Below, one piece after another: positions 18,511-30,200 of a DNA stretch of 64,000 nt. The stretch is from Chaetoderma sp. LZ-2023a (lineage: Eukaryota > Mollusca > Caudofoveata > Chaetodermatida > Chaetodermatidae): contig CM067360.1 of the NCBI GenBank assembly GCA_034401795.1, positions 48,570,133-48,634,132 of the forward strand, given 5' to 3'. Under the pieces are notes generated by a model, which worked only from the letters and a program-made list of their open reading frames with translations, did not search any database and was not told the origin of the DNA. Positions within the stretch are counted from its first letter, which is position 1. The number at the start of each line of letters is the position of its first letter. Position numbers and translations under genes: made by a program.

Positions 18511-18600
18511 GACCGTGTTCTCACTAGAGCCTTAATCAGGAATAACTCCGCACTGACGTATGACGTTATTCCTGATTAACTCTCTAGTGAGTACACGCGC
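18511..18600. mobile_element. Tiny foldback element, about 33-bp arms
   Basis: Left arm CTCACTAGAGCCTTAATCAG (about 18521-18540) and right arm CTGATTAACTCTCTAGTGAG (18572-18591) are inverted, with a 20-base centre. CTTAG occurs on both outer sides (18506-18511 and 18600-18604), a possible target-site duplication. Confidence 0.45.
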
Positions 18601-18717
18601 TTAGCCTTTACTGTCACGCAATCGGTGGAAACCTTGGTAATCTCCTTTATTCTTTGTTCCGTTTCGGCACCCATCAGTATAATTAAATGGATAGCTGTGT
18701 AAAACCTGTTGTAGTTA
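18601..18717. other. Unassigned noncoding sequence
   Basis: No feature recognised. Confidence 0.3.
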
Positions 18718-18960
18718 CGCCATGCGTATGAATTATATGTTTTTACTAGTTAATGAACATTATGTTGAATATTTTGAAACTAATTTGACTGGGCGCTGTT
18801 GTAACGCCATCAAGTCATATTAGTTTCAAAATATTCAATAGCTTGCCTGTATATCTGTAAATTGATAGTCATGGAGTTCAGGGATCGATCCCGACACGAG
18901 CGAGGTGTGGGTGGAGCATAGCTAAAGATGGGCGGGGAATAGCTAAAACTGGAAAGGTCC
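18718..18960 (+). repeat. Palindrome-cored element, copy 2 (forward, 5' part lost)
   Basis: Core hairpin 18764-18839; terminal segment GAGGTGTGGGTGGAG...GGGCGGGG...ACTGGAAAGGTCC ends at 18960, the right terminus of the family. Confidence 0.75.
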
Positions 18961-19019
18961 ATTACATCTTTTCTCAAATTAATTGGGATTCGGAGAGTTA
19001 AATCGTTACAACACACGCA

Positions 19020-19135
19020 AACTATACATGGGCGGGGGAAAGCTAGAAATGAGCGCGATATAAATAGAAATCGGCGAGCTATGGTTAGAAATGGGCTGTC
19101 ATAAATAGGAATGGACGGATATAGCATGGAATGGA
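19020..19135. repeat. Small degenerate array of the minisatellite-1 motif
   Basis: Four to five degenerate units of AGCTAGAAATGGGCG type (reverse complement of minisatellite 1) lie just beyond copy 2 of the palindrome-cored element, separate from the big array. Confidence 0.45.
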
Positions 19136-19194
19136 TCCTGCTATTGGAGAATAGCACATCAATATAATGTTGACGCTGAGGTGTGAGGTTATCG

Positions 19195-19480
19195 AACACA
19201 TCGTCCACACATCCACCCACCCACCCGCTTCACACCCGCCCGCCCGTCAGTCTGTCCGTCCATCCGTCCGTATAGGCGTCTGTCCGTCCGTCCGTCCATC
19301 CACAGCTGTATCTCTACTGATCCGATCTTGGTCAAATTTTAACACAAGACAGGGTGCTATGGTGGAATGCTTAGCACAGGAAAGGTATTACTGCACAATA
19401 GAAAAGGATTGGGCTCGATTCAGAAAATTATCAAAATCTGAAATTTAAAAATATTAAACAAAGCGTGAGTGGGCGGGTCT
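19195..19480. repeat. CCAC/CCGT simple repeat plus microsatellite-linked repeat family, copy 1
   Basis: Degenerate CCACCC and GTCCGTCC runs (19200-19305) lead into CTGATCCGATCTTGGTCAAA and TTTTAACACA, a sequence block repeated at 20920-21010 and 57395-57560, each time beside a simple repeat or its remnant. Confidence 0.55.
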
Positions 19481-19762
19481 GTAATCTCTGATTGCTCGTG
19501 TATAGTAGCAACTTCTGCTTTTATATCTCATTTTCTTAAATCGGTTGACGTCTGTTGCTAAATTGCATGTGTTCGTACGCTGGCAATTAGATACTAAGTG
19601 ATTCCCGGCACAGAATGCACACTGTATATACACAGCGATACAACATAAAACTAGTCAAGTCAAGTCAATAACAATATTAATCAATTAGTGACAGGCCGCG
19701 TAAACCAACGCTGGTGGTGACGTAGTTGAATGTCAAGCGCAAGAACTGTATGATATGCATAA
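19481..19762. other. Unassigned noncoding sequence
   Basis: No gene or repeat recognised. Confidence 0.3.
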
Positions 19763-20125
19763 GAGACCTCTATCCATCTATCAGATGACGTCAGAATGAA
19801 CTACATAACGTATAGCATGACGTCATAATCAATTAGAGCATGGATGGCTCGATATTTAGTCTGGGTTAAATGCGAAATTTTGTACGAATTGTATGTCTTT
19901 GCTATTTAATAAACATGCAGTTGAATATTTTGAAACTAATTTGATATTCCTCTGACAGCAACAGCACCCATTCAAATTAGTTTCAAAATATTCAACAGCT
20001 AACCTATATCTTCTTCTGGAAATTGAGATTCAGGGAGTGCAGCACTCGATTGATCTCAACGTGAGTGAGGTGTGGGTGGAGCTTAGCTAGAGATGGGCGC
20101 GCCATAGCTAAAACTGGAAAGGTCG
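19763..20125 (+). repeat. Palindrome-cored element, copy 3 (forward, near full length)
   Basis: Begins GAGACCTC (decayed GGACCTTTCC terminus), carries TGACGTCA blocks, GTACGAATTGTATGTCTTTG, the hairpin 19920-19997, and ends ACTGGAAAGGTC at about 20124. Confidence 0.8.
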
Positions 20126-20750
20126 ACTATATGAAACCTGGACTCTGTGAGCTGTTGCTATCTGAAACAACAGCTATAACCATCCTTGTATTTAAGCTAC
20201 ATTCCTTACAACTCAACGTATGGTGAACTAATGGTGTCACTGAAGGAATCTCTTGATGTTTCTTAACCAGTACGAATACTAACACTGACATCCTGCGTTG
20301 TTTGAGTATTTTGCGCAATGCCTTAATAGCAAACGTTACTTGATATGCCAATCAATGGAGGAAACTCTTCAGAAGATATTCAGTCTATTTTCAGGAAAGT
20401 TACTCGCCATGCTGAGGAATCGCTTGCAGGGTTATTAACAGGTTAAGGTCTTTTGTTGTGGACAACATTCCATTAACAATCCATCAGATAATGACCAGAT
20501 CTAGCTGTGACAAGGCCGGTCTAGATAAAAGCTAATTTCGTCTAGGTAGGATAATCACTTCACAGGGTTGTGAAGGCGGATAGAAACTGTTCATCTCCAT
20601 GTGCGATAACATGCATCCGATATCTGTATCTGCATAGGAACTCCAAGCGACGTTTCTACAAACCATTACTACAAACGTTGTCGTCCGATGTTAAATATGC
20701 CTACTGGTTATTGAGTGTACATTTTCACAGCAGGTAGCAGCACAATAAAT
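20126..20750. other. Unassigned noncoding sequence
   Basis: Frames here are short and without recognisable content; nothing supported. Confidence 0.3.
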
Positions 20751-21060
20751 CGCTATGTCTCTTTTTGTCAGTTTGTTAGTCTGTCACAAAAGCTTATTCC
20801 GGGATATATTGATCCCTGGCTCAGATTTTAACAGAGCGGTGGAATTTATCCTGCAATACGATTTCCAGACGTTGACCATGATCCGGATAAAAGAACCCGG
20901 ATCCGGAGCACATCAAATCTTAGATCTGTGGATATTTTGGAAACTACTAGATCAATTTGGCTCAAATTTTAACACAGGAAATGGTGTGACCATAAACTAG
21001 GATACCACACATTGGGCGTAATCCAAACGTATCCGGAGAATCCGAAAAATAAGGAACCGA
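20751..21060. repeat. Microsatellite-linked repeat family, copy 2
   Basis: Shares GATCTGTGGATATTTTGGAA-like sequence and TTTTAACACAGGAAATGGTG with the copy at 57480-57600 (TTTTAACACAGGAAAGGGTG). Confidence 0.5.
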
Positions 21061-21159
21061 GATTCTATCGACCTTGATAATCTCAATTTGTTATTCTCAG
21101 GAAATAGTTGCTGAATACTACGTCTGCGCACACATTAAGTCTACGTGCATGTTGGCCAG

Positions 21160-21468
<309 letters not shown>

Positions 21469-22089
21469 GTAATACTCTATAATTGTTAATAGATAACAGA
21501 TTTCTGGTCAGTGATCCATATTGCTCCCTGGATAGCGGAGGTGTGAATGCTGTGATGTAGTTAATTCTACTGTTAACGTTGAGGATAAATACGAGTACTT
21601 ATGTGCGCAGACTTTGTGACTTCGCATGATCTAGTGATGCCTTTATTTGGCTTTCATATTCTGACGGAAAGATGGATACGTTCCCAAATAAAGCCCCGCT
21701 AAGAACCAAATCAAATTACGCTCCATTTCCAAGACATGTAGGATCGTACGGTAGCTATGCACAATCAATGGCGGGATTCGACTGTGAGATGGCAATCCCA
21801 TGCACCACGAGTTGCTATTTGCTATTATTGCGTGGACAGTTGGATGGGTGGGTTTATGTCACGAAAATGGGCAGGGTAGTATGGGAATGGGCGAATGTAG
21901 TATGTGCTGCTGATATGGCAGAAGACTTAATAGGTCAAATGTGCGCTTAAAGGCGGATACGAGTAATGTGAGGGCCTACGCGACCACTGGTGAGGGAAAG
22001 GTTAATACTACTGATATGGGTGGACAAGTGGATACTGTGGCAGGAGCAGGCTGGGCGACCAATATTGATAGAGAGTAAATAAAAGCATT
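21469..22089. other. Unassigned noncoding sequence
   Basis: Contains a 92-codon frame (21672-21950) without recognisable features; I do not call it a gene. Confidence 0.3.
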
Positions 22090-22305
22090 GGACCTTTCCA
22101 CTTTTAGCTATTCCCAACCCATCTCAATATAAGCTCCACCCACACCACGTCCATGTTGGGATAAATCGATCTCTGAACGTCCTGACTATCAATTTGCAGA
22201 AAACTATACAGGTAAGCTGTTGAATATTATGAAAGTAATTTGACTGGCTGCTGTTGCTGCCTATGCTGCCTATGCCAGCAACGGCGCAGAGTTAAATTAG
22301 TTTAG
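22090..22305 (-). repeat. Palindrome-cored element, copy 4 (reverse, truncated after hairpin)
   Basis: Starts GGACCTTTCCACTTTTAGCT at 22090, passes CTCCACCCACACCACGT and ends inside or just after the hairpin (22219-22304). Confidence 0.78.
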
Positions 22306-22429
22306 CCCGTCTTTTAACATACGATAACATTAAACGCCACATAGGGTCGTGATAAATGTAATTCCGATGCTTAGTGTTTTAATAAATTAAATATAAGTCT
22401 TGTTATCAAATCTATGATAGTTCATAACA

Positions 22430-22870
22430 AAAGTGCTTAGCTCAATATAAGGTTAATCATCTAAACCAGAGTTTGGGATGCGATGGGTGAGATGAGTGGG
22501 TGTGGGTAGTGGGTGGGTTAGTCGTCTGTTCGGCGGAGGATTTGCTTTATTGTCGGTCGAAATTGATAAATCAGTTATCACCAGGTCATCACAGATGCAT
22601 CGCCGGGACGTCATTAAAGCTTCGTCGAGGAATCAGCGGTACAACACTGAGGCAGCATGAGGCGTCACGGGTTCATCGCCTGAAGTGACAATCACCAGGC
22701 TGTCACTGTCTTCGAGGCAGCAAGGATCTACGATATTTCTTAAGTATGGTGCTTAGCTTAATATGAGGTTAATCATCTGAGGCGGAGTCCGCATCGGGGT
22801 GGGGGTGGTGGGGAGTTGGGTTGATCGTTTGCTCCGTGGGAGATTTGTATTAGTGTCGCTTAAAATTCGT
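22430..22870. repeat. Diverged tandem duplication of about 300 bp
   Basis: GTGCTTAGCTCAATATAAGG (22431) and GTGCTTAGCTTAATATGAGG (22749) each lead into GTTAATCATCT, a GGGTGGGTT-rich stretch and GGAGGATTTG/GGAGATTTGT. Confidence 0.55.
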
Positions 22871-22889
22871 GGATCTATTATATATTAAG

Positions 22890-23135
22890 CGCGCCATCAG
22901 TTCATTGGAGCATCATTTAAGACATTTCCGAAGCATCACTGATGGGCCATCTAGGCATCGCGGGGGCATTACTGCATCACCACTAAGGTGTCACCAAACC
23001 TCACTGAGAGCCCACTGAGGCATCACGGGGCTGTCGTTTAGGCATTATCAAGCCGTCAGTGGTCGCCACTGAGATATCGCCAAGGCATCACCTAGGTGCC
23101 ATTTAGGCATCGCTGGACTATCATCTAGGCGTCAG
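22890..23135. repeat. Degenerate short tandem repeat (GAGGCATCAC-like)
   Basis: More than a dozen imperfect GCATC(A/G)C(T/C) units at 10-25 base spacing, for example AGGCATCGC, GAGGCATCAC, AAGGCATCACC, TAGGCATCGC. An earlier, sparser stretch lies at 22580-22725. Confidence 0.5.
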
Positions 23136-23330
23136 AATATGAATTTCGAAAGTGATAGTTTAGCCATGTGAAGAGTGGCAGACGATGCATGAATCGGCCA
23201 CTCCTATTGGAATTAAAACCTCCATATATCGCCTGCAGTCTGGTGCTAAAGTAACTGTGATTCTTAAATGAATGCCAACCTTAAGGTATTTCTACATTTG
23301 GGCCCCGAGCATTATTTGCCATTAAGTGGG
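23136..23330. other. Unassigned noncoding sequence
   Basis: No feature recognised. Confidence 0.3.
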
Positions 23331-23334
23331 GTTG

Positions 23335-23425
23335 GGGCGGGGTTGGGTGTCAAACCCACAACTGGCGACAGCGCCTAGCATCGTAGCCCGCAGACGCTTA
23401 CACCAGACTAACGCTGCAGGACATA
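23335..23425 (-). repeat. tRNA-like SINE head (minus)
   Basis: On the minus strand TAGTCTGGTGTAAGCG resembles a pol III A box and GGGTTTGACACCC a B box, about 45 bases apart. An inverted relative lies at 23615-23700. Not a functional tRNA: the arms do not fold into a convincing cloverleaf by eye. Confidence 0.42.
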
Positions 23426-23614
23426 CATCCGTCTTTGTCGAGACGGCTTTCACGGGTGTGGGGTTTTTACGCACGTGGTCTCCGCGACCTGTGCACAGGC
23501 GAGGTACTGTGTGACTCACCGTCCACCTAAGTGACTATACAATTACCGTCAAAATCAGCCACCACAGAATTCCGCTGTGTGCCAGAAACCTACACTCATG
23601 AAATTCATACCCGT

Positions 23615-23705
23615 AAAGTTGCGGCGTTGGTCTGGTGGAAGCGATTGTGGGCTATGATGCTAGGGGCTGTCGCTAGTTGTGTGCTCGATGCCCCGCCAAG
23701 TCTAT
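23615..23705 (+). repeat. tRNA-like SINE head (plus), inverted to the one at 23335
   Basis: TTGGTCTGGTGGAAGCG (A-box-like) and GTGCTCGATGCCCC (B-box-like), with GCTATGATGCTAGGGGCTGT in between, matching the minus-strand copy over about 60 bases. Confidence 0.45.
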
Positions 23706-24600
23706 TCTGATGAATCCTCTTTCTATTGATCTCATTTACCGTTCCTTTCGTGTTCTTTATAGGTCATGTGGGTACGTTTCCGGCCATTGATATCCTTCCA
23801 CGTTTCTTTGCTGATCAGCTTTGACTTAACCTTTCTATAGGAAATGAAATTAGTATTGAAATGAGCTGTATATCTAAATATCTTGAGAACGTGTTGGTGT
23901 AGCGGCGCGACCGGCTTGCGAGGATAAGTCAGTATAAATAGCCAGGATAGATCAACCGGATACATGAAGATGGGCTTTGATGTAGGTACGCCTAACAACG
24001 CATGGATATATAGAAAACTGATAATGATTTCTTAAGTTAGAATTCTAAATGAGTTCTTATATCAAATTGTCCATTAACTATGCAGGAGGTTAATCGAGTA
24101 TGTGATTACAGTTTATCTAAAATCTTGAGTAGCAAAGTAAACCATTTCAAGCAGGTATTCTCAGAAGTTCTAATATTCAGATTCTAAACTATTGCGTAAT
24201 TTAAGCGCTGCTGAATCTCTTAAATCTACCTTGACTAGAAGCTGCCTAACAGAAAAAATATTTCGTGAAATAAAATTTCACTTTTTCAGCAAATCATGTC
24301 TTAAATCTTGGAGAATGTGTTGTGTTTAGTCTGGCGCTGTGAAAGGCTAATATTGAGATTCGAGGACCTGAATGGAAAGTACAAATTAATATTACATGAC
24401 GCTGTACTAATATGAAGTAAAATAAGTTTCATTTGGAACGAACACGAAAGGCCATTCATCTTAATATTAACTAGACTTGTTTAATTCACTTTACAGTAAG
24501 CCTACAGAATATGCTCCATTACCCATTGTACCAGGAAAACCCTTGTACCTACAATATTTCATATTTTGGCGTCATTTTAATGGGACAGATAGTTCGACGG
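23706..24600. other. Unassigned AT-rich noncoding sequence
   Basis: No coding or repeat structure recognised. Confidence 0.3.
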
Positions 24601-24722
24601 TTTGATGAATGAGTGGATAAATGAATGGGCATACAGACAAACAGACGTACGGACGGACAGACCGATGCACGGGCGGATGGAGGAATAGACGCCTAGACGG
24701 ACGGACGGATGTACGGTCTGAT
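24600..24722. repeat. Degenerate GACG/GATG simple repeat
   Basis: Runs of GACGGACGGACGGATG and ACAGACGTACGGACGG type. Confidence 0.5.
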
Positions 24723-25599
24723 CGTGCGCCTCCAAGGTTCAGCGCAATTCTCTCGTCTTTCTCGTTATTATTAATCTTCGCTGCTGATGGAATCTCGATC
24801 TTTATGTGAATTCAACGAGCCATTGTGAGAAAACTGGCGATATCGTATTCACTATGTCTAATGGCATAGATTGGTTTCACTCAATGAAGTTTCACTGTCT
24901 GTTATTCTTTTTAATTATATATTGCAACGATATAACTAAAGCGAATTACAGACGGTGAAAATTATATTATATACGCTGTGTTTCTATGGAAGAACACTGG
25001 ATTGTGAACACAGAATATATCTGAACATTCTCCCTGGATACCTGTTCCATGGCGATCAATGTATATTCAAACATTGCGCCGAGCGATGTATTCTCCTGAT
25101 ATTGCGCTATCTTCTATTTGCTTCACTAATCCGTGTTCTTCCATATAAGCGTAACTGCTTTTCCTACGTTGAAAGCCTAAATCAAACAGTGGCTATGTGT
25201 GGAGAATTGTTCCATTGTGTAACTCATATTCATCAAATAACTTTAATCAGAAGCAATTCAAACTATGCCCACCACTGGATCCTGAATCCATCCCCAGGCA
25301 CAGGCCACCCGGGCCATCTCCACTAGGTCTATAGTGGCAGGTCATGTGTAGATTTATCCATAGAGACTGTCTAGTTAGGTTGTACTTGCTTTCATTTCCA
25401 AAGCACGCGTTTGGTGTCTGGGGTATTTTGCAACAAACTCCTTAAATTTGGGCAACTAATATGTCACGGGTCACTAACATATTGTCAATATATAATTAGC
25501 TCACCGGTATGTGACTGAGGATGGGTTAGCAGATGTATGCGAACTATGACCGTGTTTGACCTTTGACATCTGATGTCACTATCGACCGATAACATCATG
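24723..25599. other. Unassigned noncoding sequence
   Basis: A 123-codon frame (24955-25326) starts MKIILYTLCFYG but shows no domain, conserved spacing or clear splice context; not called. Confidence 0.3.
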
Positions 25600-25990
25600 A
25601 TGACATCAGGTTCAGAAGAATTCAATCTGTCACTCAGATAAATCATAATAATCACTCATAATCAATTACGTCACGTGTGTGTAGGCTGACGTCACAATCA
25701 TAATGCATAGTAAATCGCATATTACGCTCCGTCGTGAACATCTAGAAGTCCGGCAATTGTACGAAATTGATGTATGATGGATTTGCTAGTTAATAAACAT
25801 TCTGCGAAAATTTTAGAACTAATTTGACTGGGCGCCATTGTAGCAGTAGGCAACATCAGCACACAGTTAAATTAGTTTCAAAATATTGAACAGGTTAACC
25901 CTGTATTGTTAACTTGAATTTGGGATTATGTGACTTCAGGGTGCAAACTATATAAATCAATCCGAACACGGACAAAATATGGGTGAAGCA
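25600..25990 (+). repeat. Palindrome-cored element, copy 5 (forward, diverged)
   Basis: TGACGTCA-bearing left part, then hairpin 25804-25892 (TTTTAGAACTAATTTGACTG ... AAATTAGTTTCAAAATATT) and a diverged right part ending near GGGTGAAGC. Confidence 0.65.
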
Positions 25991-26093
25991 TTGATTGGTT
26001 ACAGAATCTGATCGATTGAATTTCACTAGTTGCCACAACACCTGTACTTGCAATTACAAGTATCAATAAGACACCGATAACGATTCAATCTGA

Positions 26094-26282
26094 TTAGCCC
26101 TTACCGCTCTGATGTCAATATTCTATCTTTTATTGTGTCAATAACATAGAAAATGGTGTACATCTTTCAACAACTTTGGTGGACGATGTTGCTGTCTATG
26201 ACAGCATGAAAAGTGAACACCAGTTCATCTTTTAATACAATTTGAAAATTAAAGATTTTGACATAAGAGCGGTAACGGTTAA
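26094..26282. mobile_element. TTAA-flanked foldback MITE (MITE-b)
   Basis: Ends CCCTTACCGCTCTGATGTCA (26098 on) and, reverse complemented, CCGTTACCGCTCTTATGTCA (to 26278). Flanks are TTAG (26094-26097) and TTAA (26279-26282); the centre is TGCTGTC-TAT-GACAGCA. TTAA duplication is typical of piggyBac-type non-autonomous elements. Confidence 0.6.
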
Positions 26283-26699
26283 ACTTATTTTTAAATGTTG
26301 AAGGACCAGATGTAATTATCTTTGCTTCAAATTTGGACTAGGGGCATGTTATCTGACCTGTCCTGTCAATCAATTGTAAGGCGTATGCGCTACATCACTG
26401 AAATTATATCAAGGTTATTTTAGAATATAATTATTTCACAAAGGTTGATAATATTTTAGTGTACAACTTGGCTAATTTAAAACCATTTTGAATTATGCCT
26501 AAAAGGCAATATTGGGATCAGCATGACCTACCCATATACAGAAACCCTGTTGGTGTTGTCAAGATGGGCTTCTCTTGTACATTAATCTTGATATGGTTCT
26601 GGAATGCGGATGTAGTAAGCTCGAGGTCAATAGCTCCAAATTAAGTTCCGTGTTTGTGATTGCCATTCAACGCGGTAATGGATAACTCCAGAATCAATC
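26283..26699. other. Unassigned noncoding sequence
   Basis: No feature recognised. Confidence 0.3.
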
Positions 26700-26870
26700 A
26701 AACATGACGGCATAATAAACTACGTCACGTGTAAACTGACGTCATTATCAATTACATCATGACTAACGCAATTTACTACGTAGTAAACGCTTAATAGGCG
26801 ATCGAGTTGTACGAATTGTATGTCTTCAATATTTAATAAACATTATGTCGAATAGCCAGGGTGCTAATTG
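26700..26870 (+). repeat. Palindrome-cored element, copy 6 (left part only)
   Basis: TACGTCACGTGTAAACTGACGTCATTAT, then GTTGTACGAATTGTATGTC and AATAAACATTATGTCGAATA; it stops at the entry of the hairpin. Confidence 0.65.
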
Positions 26871-26979
26871 GCTGCCACAGAATTCATGGTAATTACTTAA
26901 GTTAACTGTCTATCGTCTAACGGCTGCATAGAGGGAATTGAAAACACCAAGATAAGGACATTAGTTTTAAGTACATTAA

Positions 26980-27003
26980 TCCATCTCTCTCGCTCTCTCT
27001 CTC

Positions 27004-27088
<85 letters not shown>
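26980..27088. repeat. (CT)n microsatellite
   Basis: About 100 bases of CT with two CCCT interruptions. The Arg-Glu frame on the other strand is an artefact. Confidence 0.92.
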
Positions 27089-27090
<2 letters not shown>

Positions 27091-27245
27091 ATGTCGCAGT
27101 CATTCTGTCGTCTCGCTATTCTCTGTCTTCTCTTAGGATGTAGCTTGCGTGTAGCGAAAGGGCACTCTGGGCGGATCAGTGCAATAGGTGGTCGGCTATC
27201 GCTGTTGATAGGGGCAATATATATACAAGTTGGTGGAAATATAGT
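27091..27245 (+). CDS. Possible signal-peptide exon after the CT tract (weak)
   Basis: [24 protein letters not shown] resembles a secretory signal and the frame reaches a GTAAGT donor-like site at about 27244. There is no second exon that I can identify and the frame simply ends at 27303 if unspliced. Treat as a hint only. Confidence 0.2.
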
Positions 27246-27303
27246 AAGTGTCCTCAAATCAATGGTGTACATATATGCTGTCAATACCTCTGTCCATAGT
27301 TGA

Positions 27304-30060
27304 AATTTGGCCTCCCATACCAGGAAATAGGCAAGAATCCAAATAAGGCCTAAACTATAATTGTCATCGGAATGTCATCATTGTAAATGTGCAGGAATTG
27401 TAAAGTAAGCGGTTTTATCTTAAATATGTACCATATGAAGAAATGCATTACAGAACTGTGCACAATCTATGACGGTATTTGTTAAAGTAGCGATTGCTAA
27501 GTTGTTAAGACCATATTGGTGGCATTCAAATGGGTGAAACGTAGCGAGCTAGCTGTCACTCGCTGATCAACGAGCATAAATTGTTGGCTGGCTAGTTAAT
27601 GCAATTGATCTGACCACATTCGAACACCTGTGTTGCAATCAGGAACTATACGACGTCTTGTCATGCTTCTAATTATACGACTGATTTGAGCAACTGTAAT
27701 AGTCTTCCTCCATCTTTGGTTCACACCAAGTTCAAGGTCACTGACAGTAGGCTCAAGAGTGTTCCAACCATTGGAATTTGGCTTACTCGTGCCTATCCAA
27801 AAGAAGTCGCGCTGGCTGCACTGAAGACCAACACCATCATATTGGACCAGAGGGCTCTCGCTAAGGACAAGAAACCGTTGCCAAAGAAGAAGGACTGGTT
27901 GCAGCTGGAGGATATTTTCAAACTATTGTAGCCGCAGAGCCCAATATATCACCACCAATGTCCCGTACATGCTTATTATGTAATAAGTCAGGTAACACGT
28001 TGTAGATATCGGATCGTCTTATGGGAAGTCATGACCCCGGTAGACGTCTTATATTTGCGAGTAAGACCTCAGTGAAATTTATGTTTGAAAATACCAGGTG
28101 AGCTAAGGACGGAATAAGCATCGTATTAGTTAGGTATAGATAGGAAGATGCACTGGATGACTTCAGCCAGTGCTGATGCTAGGATACAGTTTCGTGGAAA
28201 GAGAATAGGTTTCGCAGAAATAGAATAGGAACCAGATTGAAACTGTAGCTGTAAATTCATCACAATAAGTTAGAAGTTGGAATAGATAGGAATAGGACCG
28301 ACGGTTCTGAGTTGATGGTATCTGTCAATAGATGAAGATAAAAGTTGTTGCTGTGGGATCGGCACACACTTTTATAATATTCAGCAGTAGTTTCGGCCAA
28401 TAGTTTAGTAAATAATAGAGTGATAAGAATATATACGAATCGATGGGAATCGAGAGAAATTATAGGAAACAGACGGACATGTAGTGGATGACGGTCGGCA
28501 TTCCGACTCCCTTAAGCAAGTACAACAACACCAGCTGGCAATGAGATCATACAGCTCATGTGCTTATTAACGTTCGCTTCCTACAGGCTTATCCAAGATA
28601 GGCAAGGGACAGGGCAGAGGCAGTGTAGCGTCCTGTAGGAATTAATAACATAATCGAAATTTGTATATCAACTATATGTCAATCAAAGGAAGGGATGCTA
28701 CAACAACACATACCGTAGTGTTGTTAGTTAGCTGACAGATCGCATCAAAGCAGAACCAGCCAACACCGCTTTGACCCTGTTTTATAGTATCTCCCGGGAA
28801 GAGAAGCCCAGAGTTTGATTAGTCGGGATGACGTCATAATCAATGAGCATCGACTCAAACTTTGTGGCAGAGAAACCAAAGAAACGGAGTTTCAACGTGA
28901 ATCGAGAGATAGGCGAACAGGGATTGGTCAGAACGACCAAAAGAGAATAGGGACAATCTTCTAGGAAGAGATAACCAGATGTTGATTGGGGCAAGAAGGC
29001 TGCGGACCAATCAAACTGTGGTTATGACTACCTAGAAGAATGAAAGGAATAGAAACTATGTATTACGATATATATAGATCTATATATCGTAATATGTATA
29101 GAAGTTATGAAAATGTGTAGGGTATATAATAGGCACTTTGTCTACTGAATCTTTAATCTTCACCATCAGTGATTCCGTAACAGTCTTGTTCCGTGAATAA
29201 GCTAGATAGTCGAATAGTACATCAATTTAGGTTGGGAGTAATTCGTCTAAGTTAGAAATAGGATCTGGTAAAAGTTATCCGAAATAAGTTAAGTAAAGTA
29301 AACCATTTCATAATTGTAGAAAGTATCATTTTATATTACGACAGTAAAAGTCGTCTTTGTTATATTAGTAGTAGTGTAGAGAATAAATCATCACTTAATT
29401 AATCCAGCATAGATCCGAGTTGAGTTTGTGATTATACTCCAGCAGCAAGGAACACACTCCTTGCCTTACCTGAGCATCTTCGAAAGTCAGATAGGCCCAG
29501 ATTACTAATCAAAAATATCTTCATCACCATCAGAAGAGGCGAGCCTAGTAATCGCATCGCTGGTACTCGGAGAAGATACGTTGTCGCAGCAACCTATCAT
29601 CATAAGTCTTCTCCGCGTAGCGGCGATAATTAGATAGTGACATTCGAGTAAGAAGATAGAATCGAAAATCTTCAACGTGAAGGTTGTCTCTCTGAAGCGG
29701 ATCAGGGGTAAGCCTAGCTGAATGTCGTCGCACATTATTCTGTTTAAACAAAAAGCCTGTACGTAGCAAAATACATAGGATGACAACATGTGTGACGACC
29801 TCGTTGCGAACTCATTCAGAATTCGAGGACTGTATTTCTTGCATTGATAAATGCCTACTCACAGCATGACGTTACCATCGCTATATCTGGCATGGTCCGT
29901 GGCATTGTCTGGGTGATAAGACTTCTTCTCGTCTTCTCCATACGCGATGACGTACACCGGCAAACTGCACGTCACATCTGGATCCATCTGTAAATAATGT
30001 ATGATTCCATTGTCTGAGACGCCATTCAACAAAACATGTGCGACATGCTAGCCATGTGAC
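27304..30060. other. Long unassigned noncoding stretch
   Basis: Short frames only (27686-27931; 29505-29789 on minus). The first ends KPLPKKKDWLQLEDIFKLL and could be a degraded element ORF; the second ends SSDGDEDIFD. Neither matches a family I know. A near-palindrome ATATATAGATCTATATAT lies near 29070-29090 and a TGACGTCATAATCAATGAG block near 28830. Confidence 0.3.
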
Positions 30061-30061
30061 C

Positions 30062-30200
30062 GACAGGCCGACCGACCGACAGACCGACCGATAGACCGAC
30101 CGACTAACAGACAGACAGACAGACCGACCGACCGACCGACCGACCGACCGACCGACCGACCGACCGACAGACCGACCGACAGACAGACAGACAGACAGAT
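30062..30200. repeat. (ACCG/ACAG)n tetranucleotide repeat
   Basis: CCGACCGACCGACCGACCGA with ACAG variants at both ends. Confidence 0.9.

Noticed and set aside
21672..21950. 92-codon frame MDTFPNKAPL...
   Set aside because: No features and no nearby promoter or splice signals.
23335..23705. Functional tRNA genes
   Set aside because: A/B-box-like motifs only; no good cloverleaf or anticodon arm, so treated as SINE-like.
24955..25326. 123-codon frame beginning MKIILYTLCFYG
   Set aside because: No recognisable domain or convincing secretion signal, no splice or promoter context, and length is compatible with chance in AT-rich DNA.
29057..29100. Near-perfect palindrome around ATAGATCTAT
   Set aside because: AT dinucleotide runs create it easily and the arms differ in length; no element context.
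29505..29789. Two overlapping minus-strand frames resembling a degraded transposase
   Set aside because: I thought of a HARBI1-like N-terminus, but no diagnostic motif is present.
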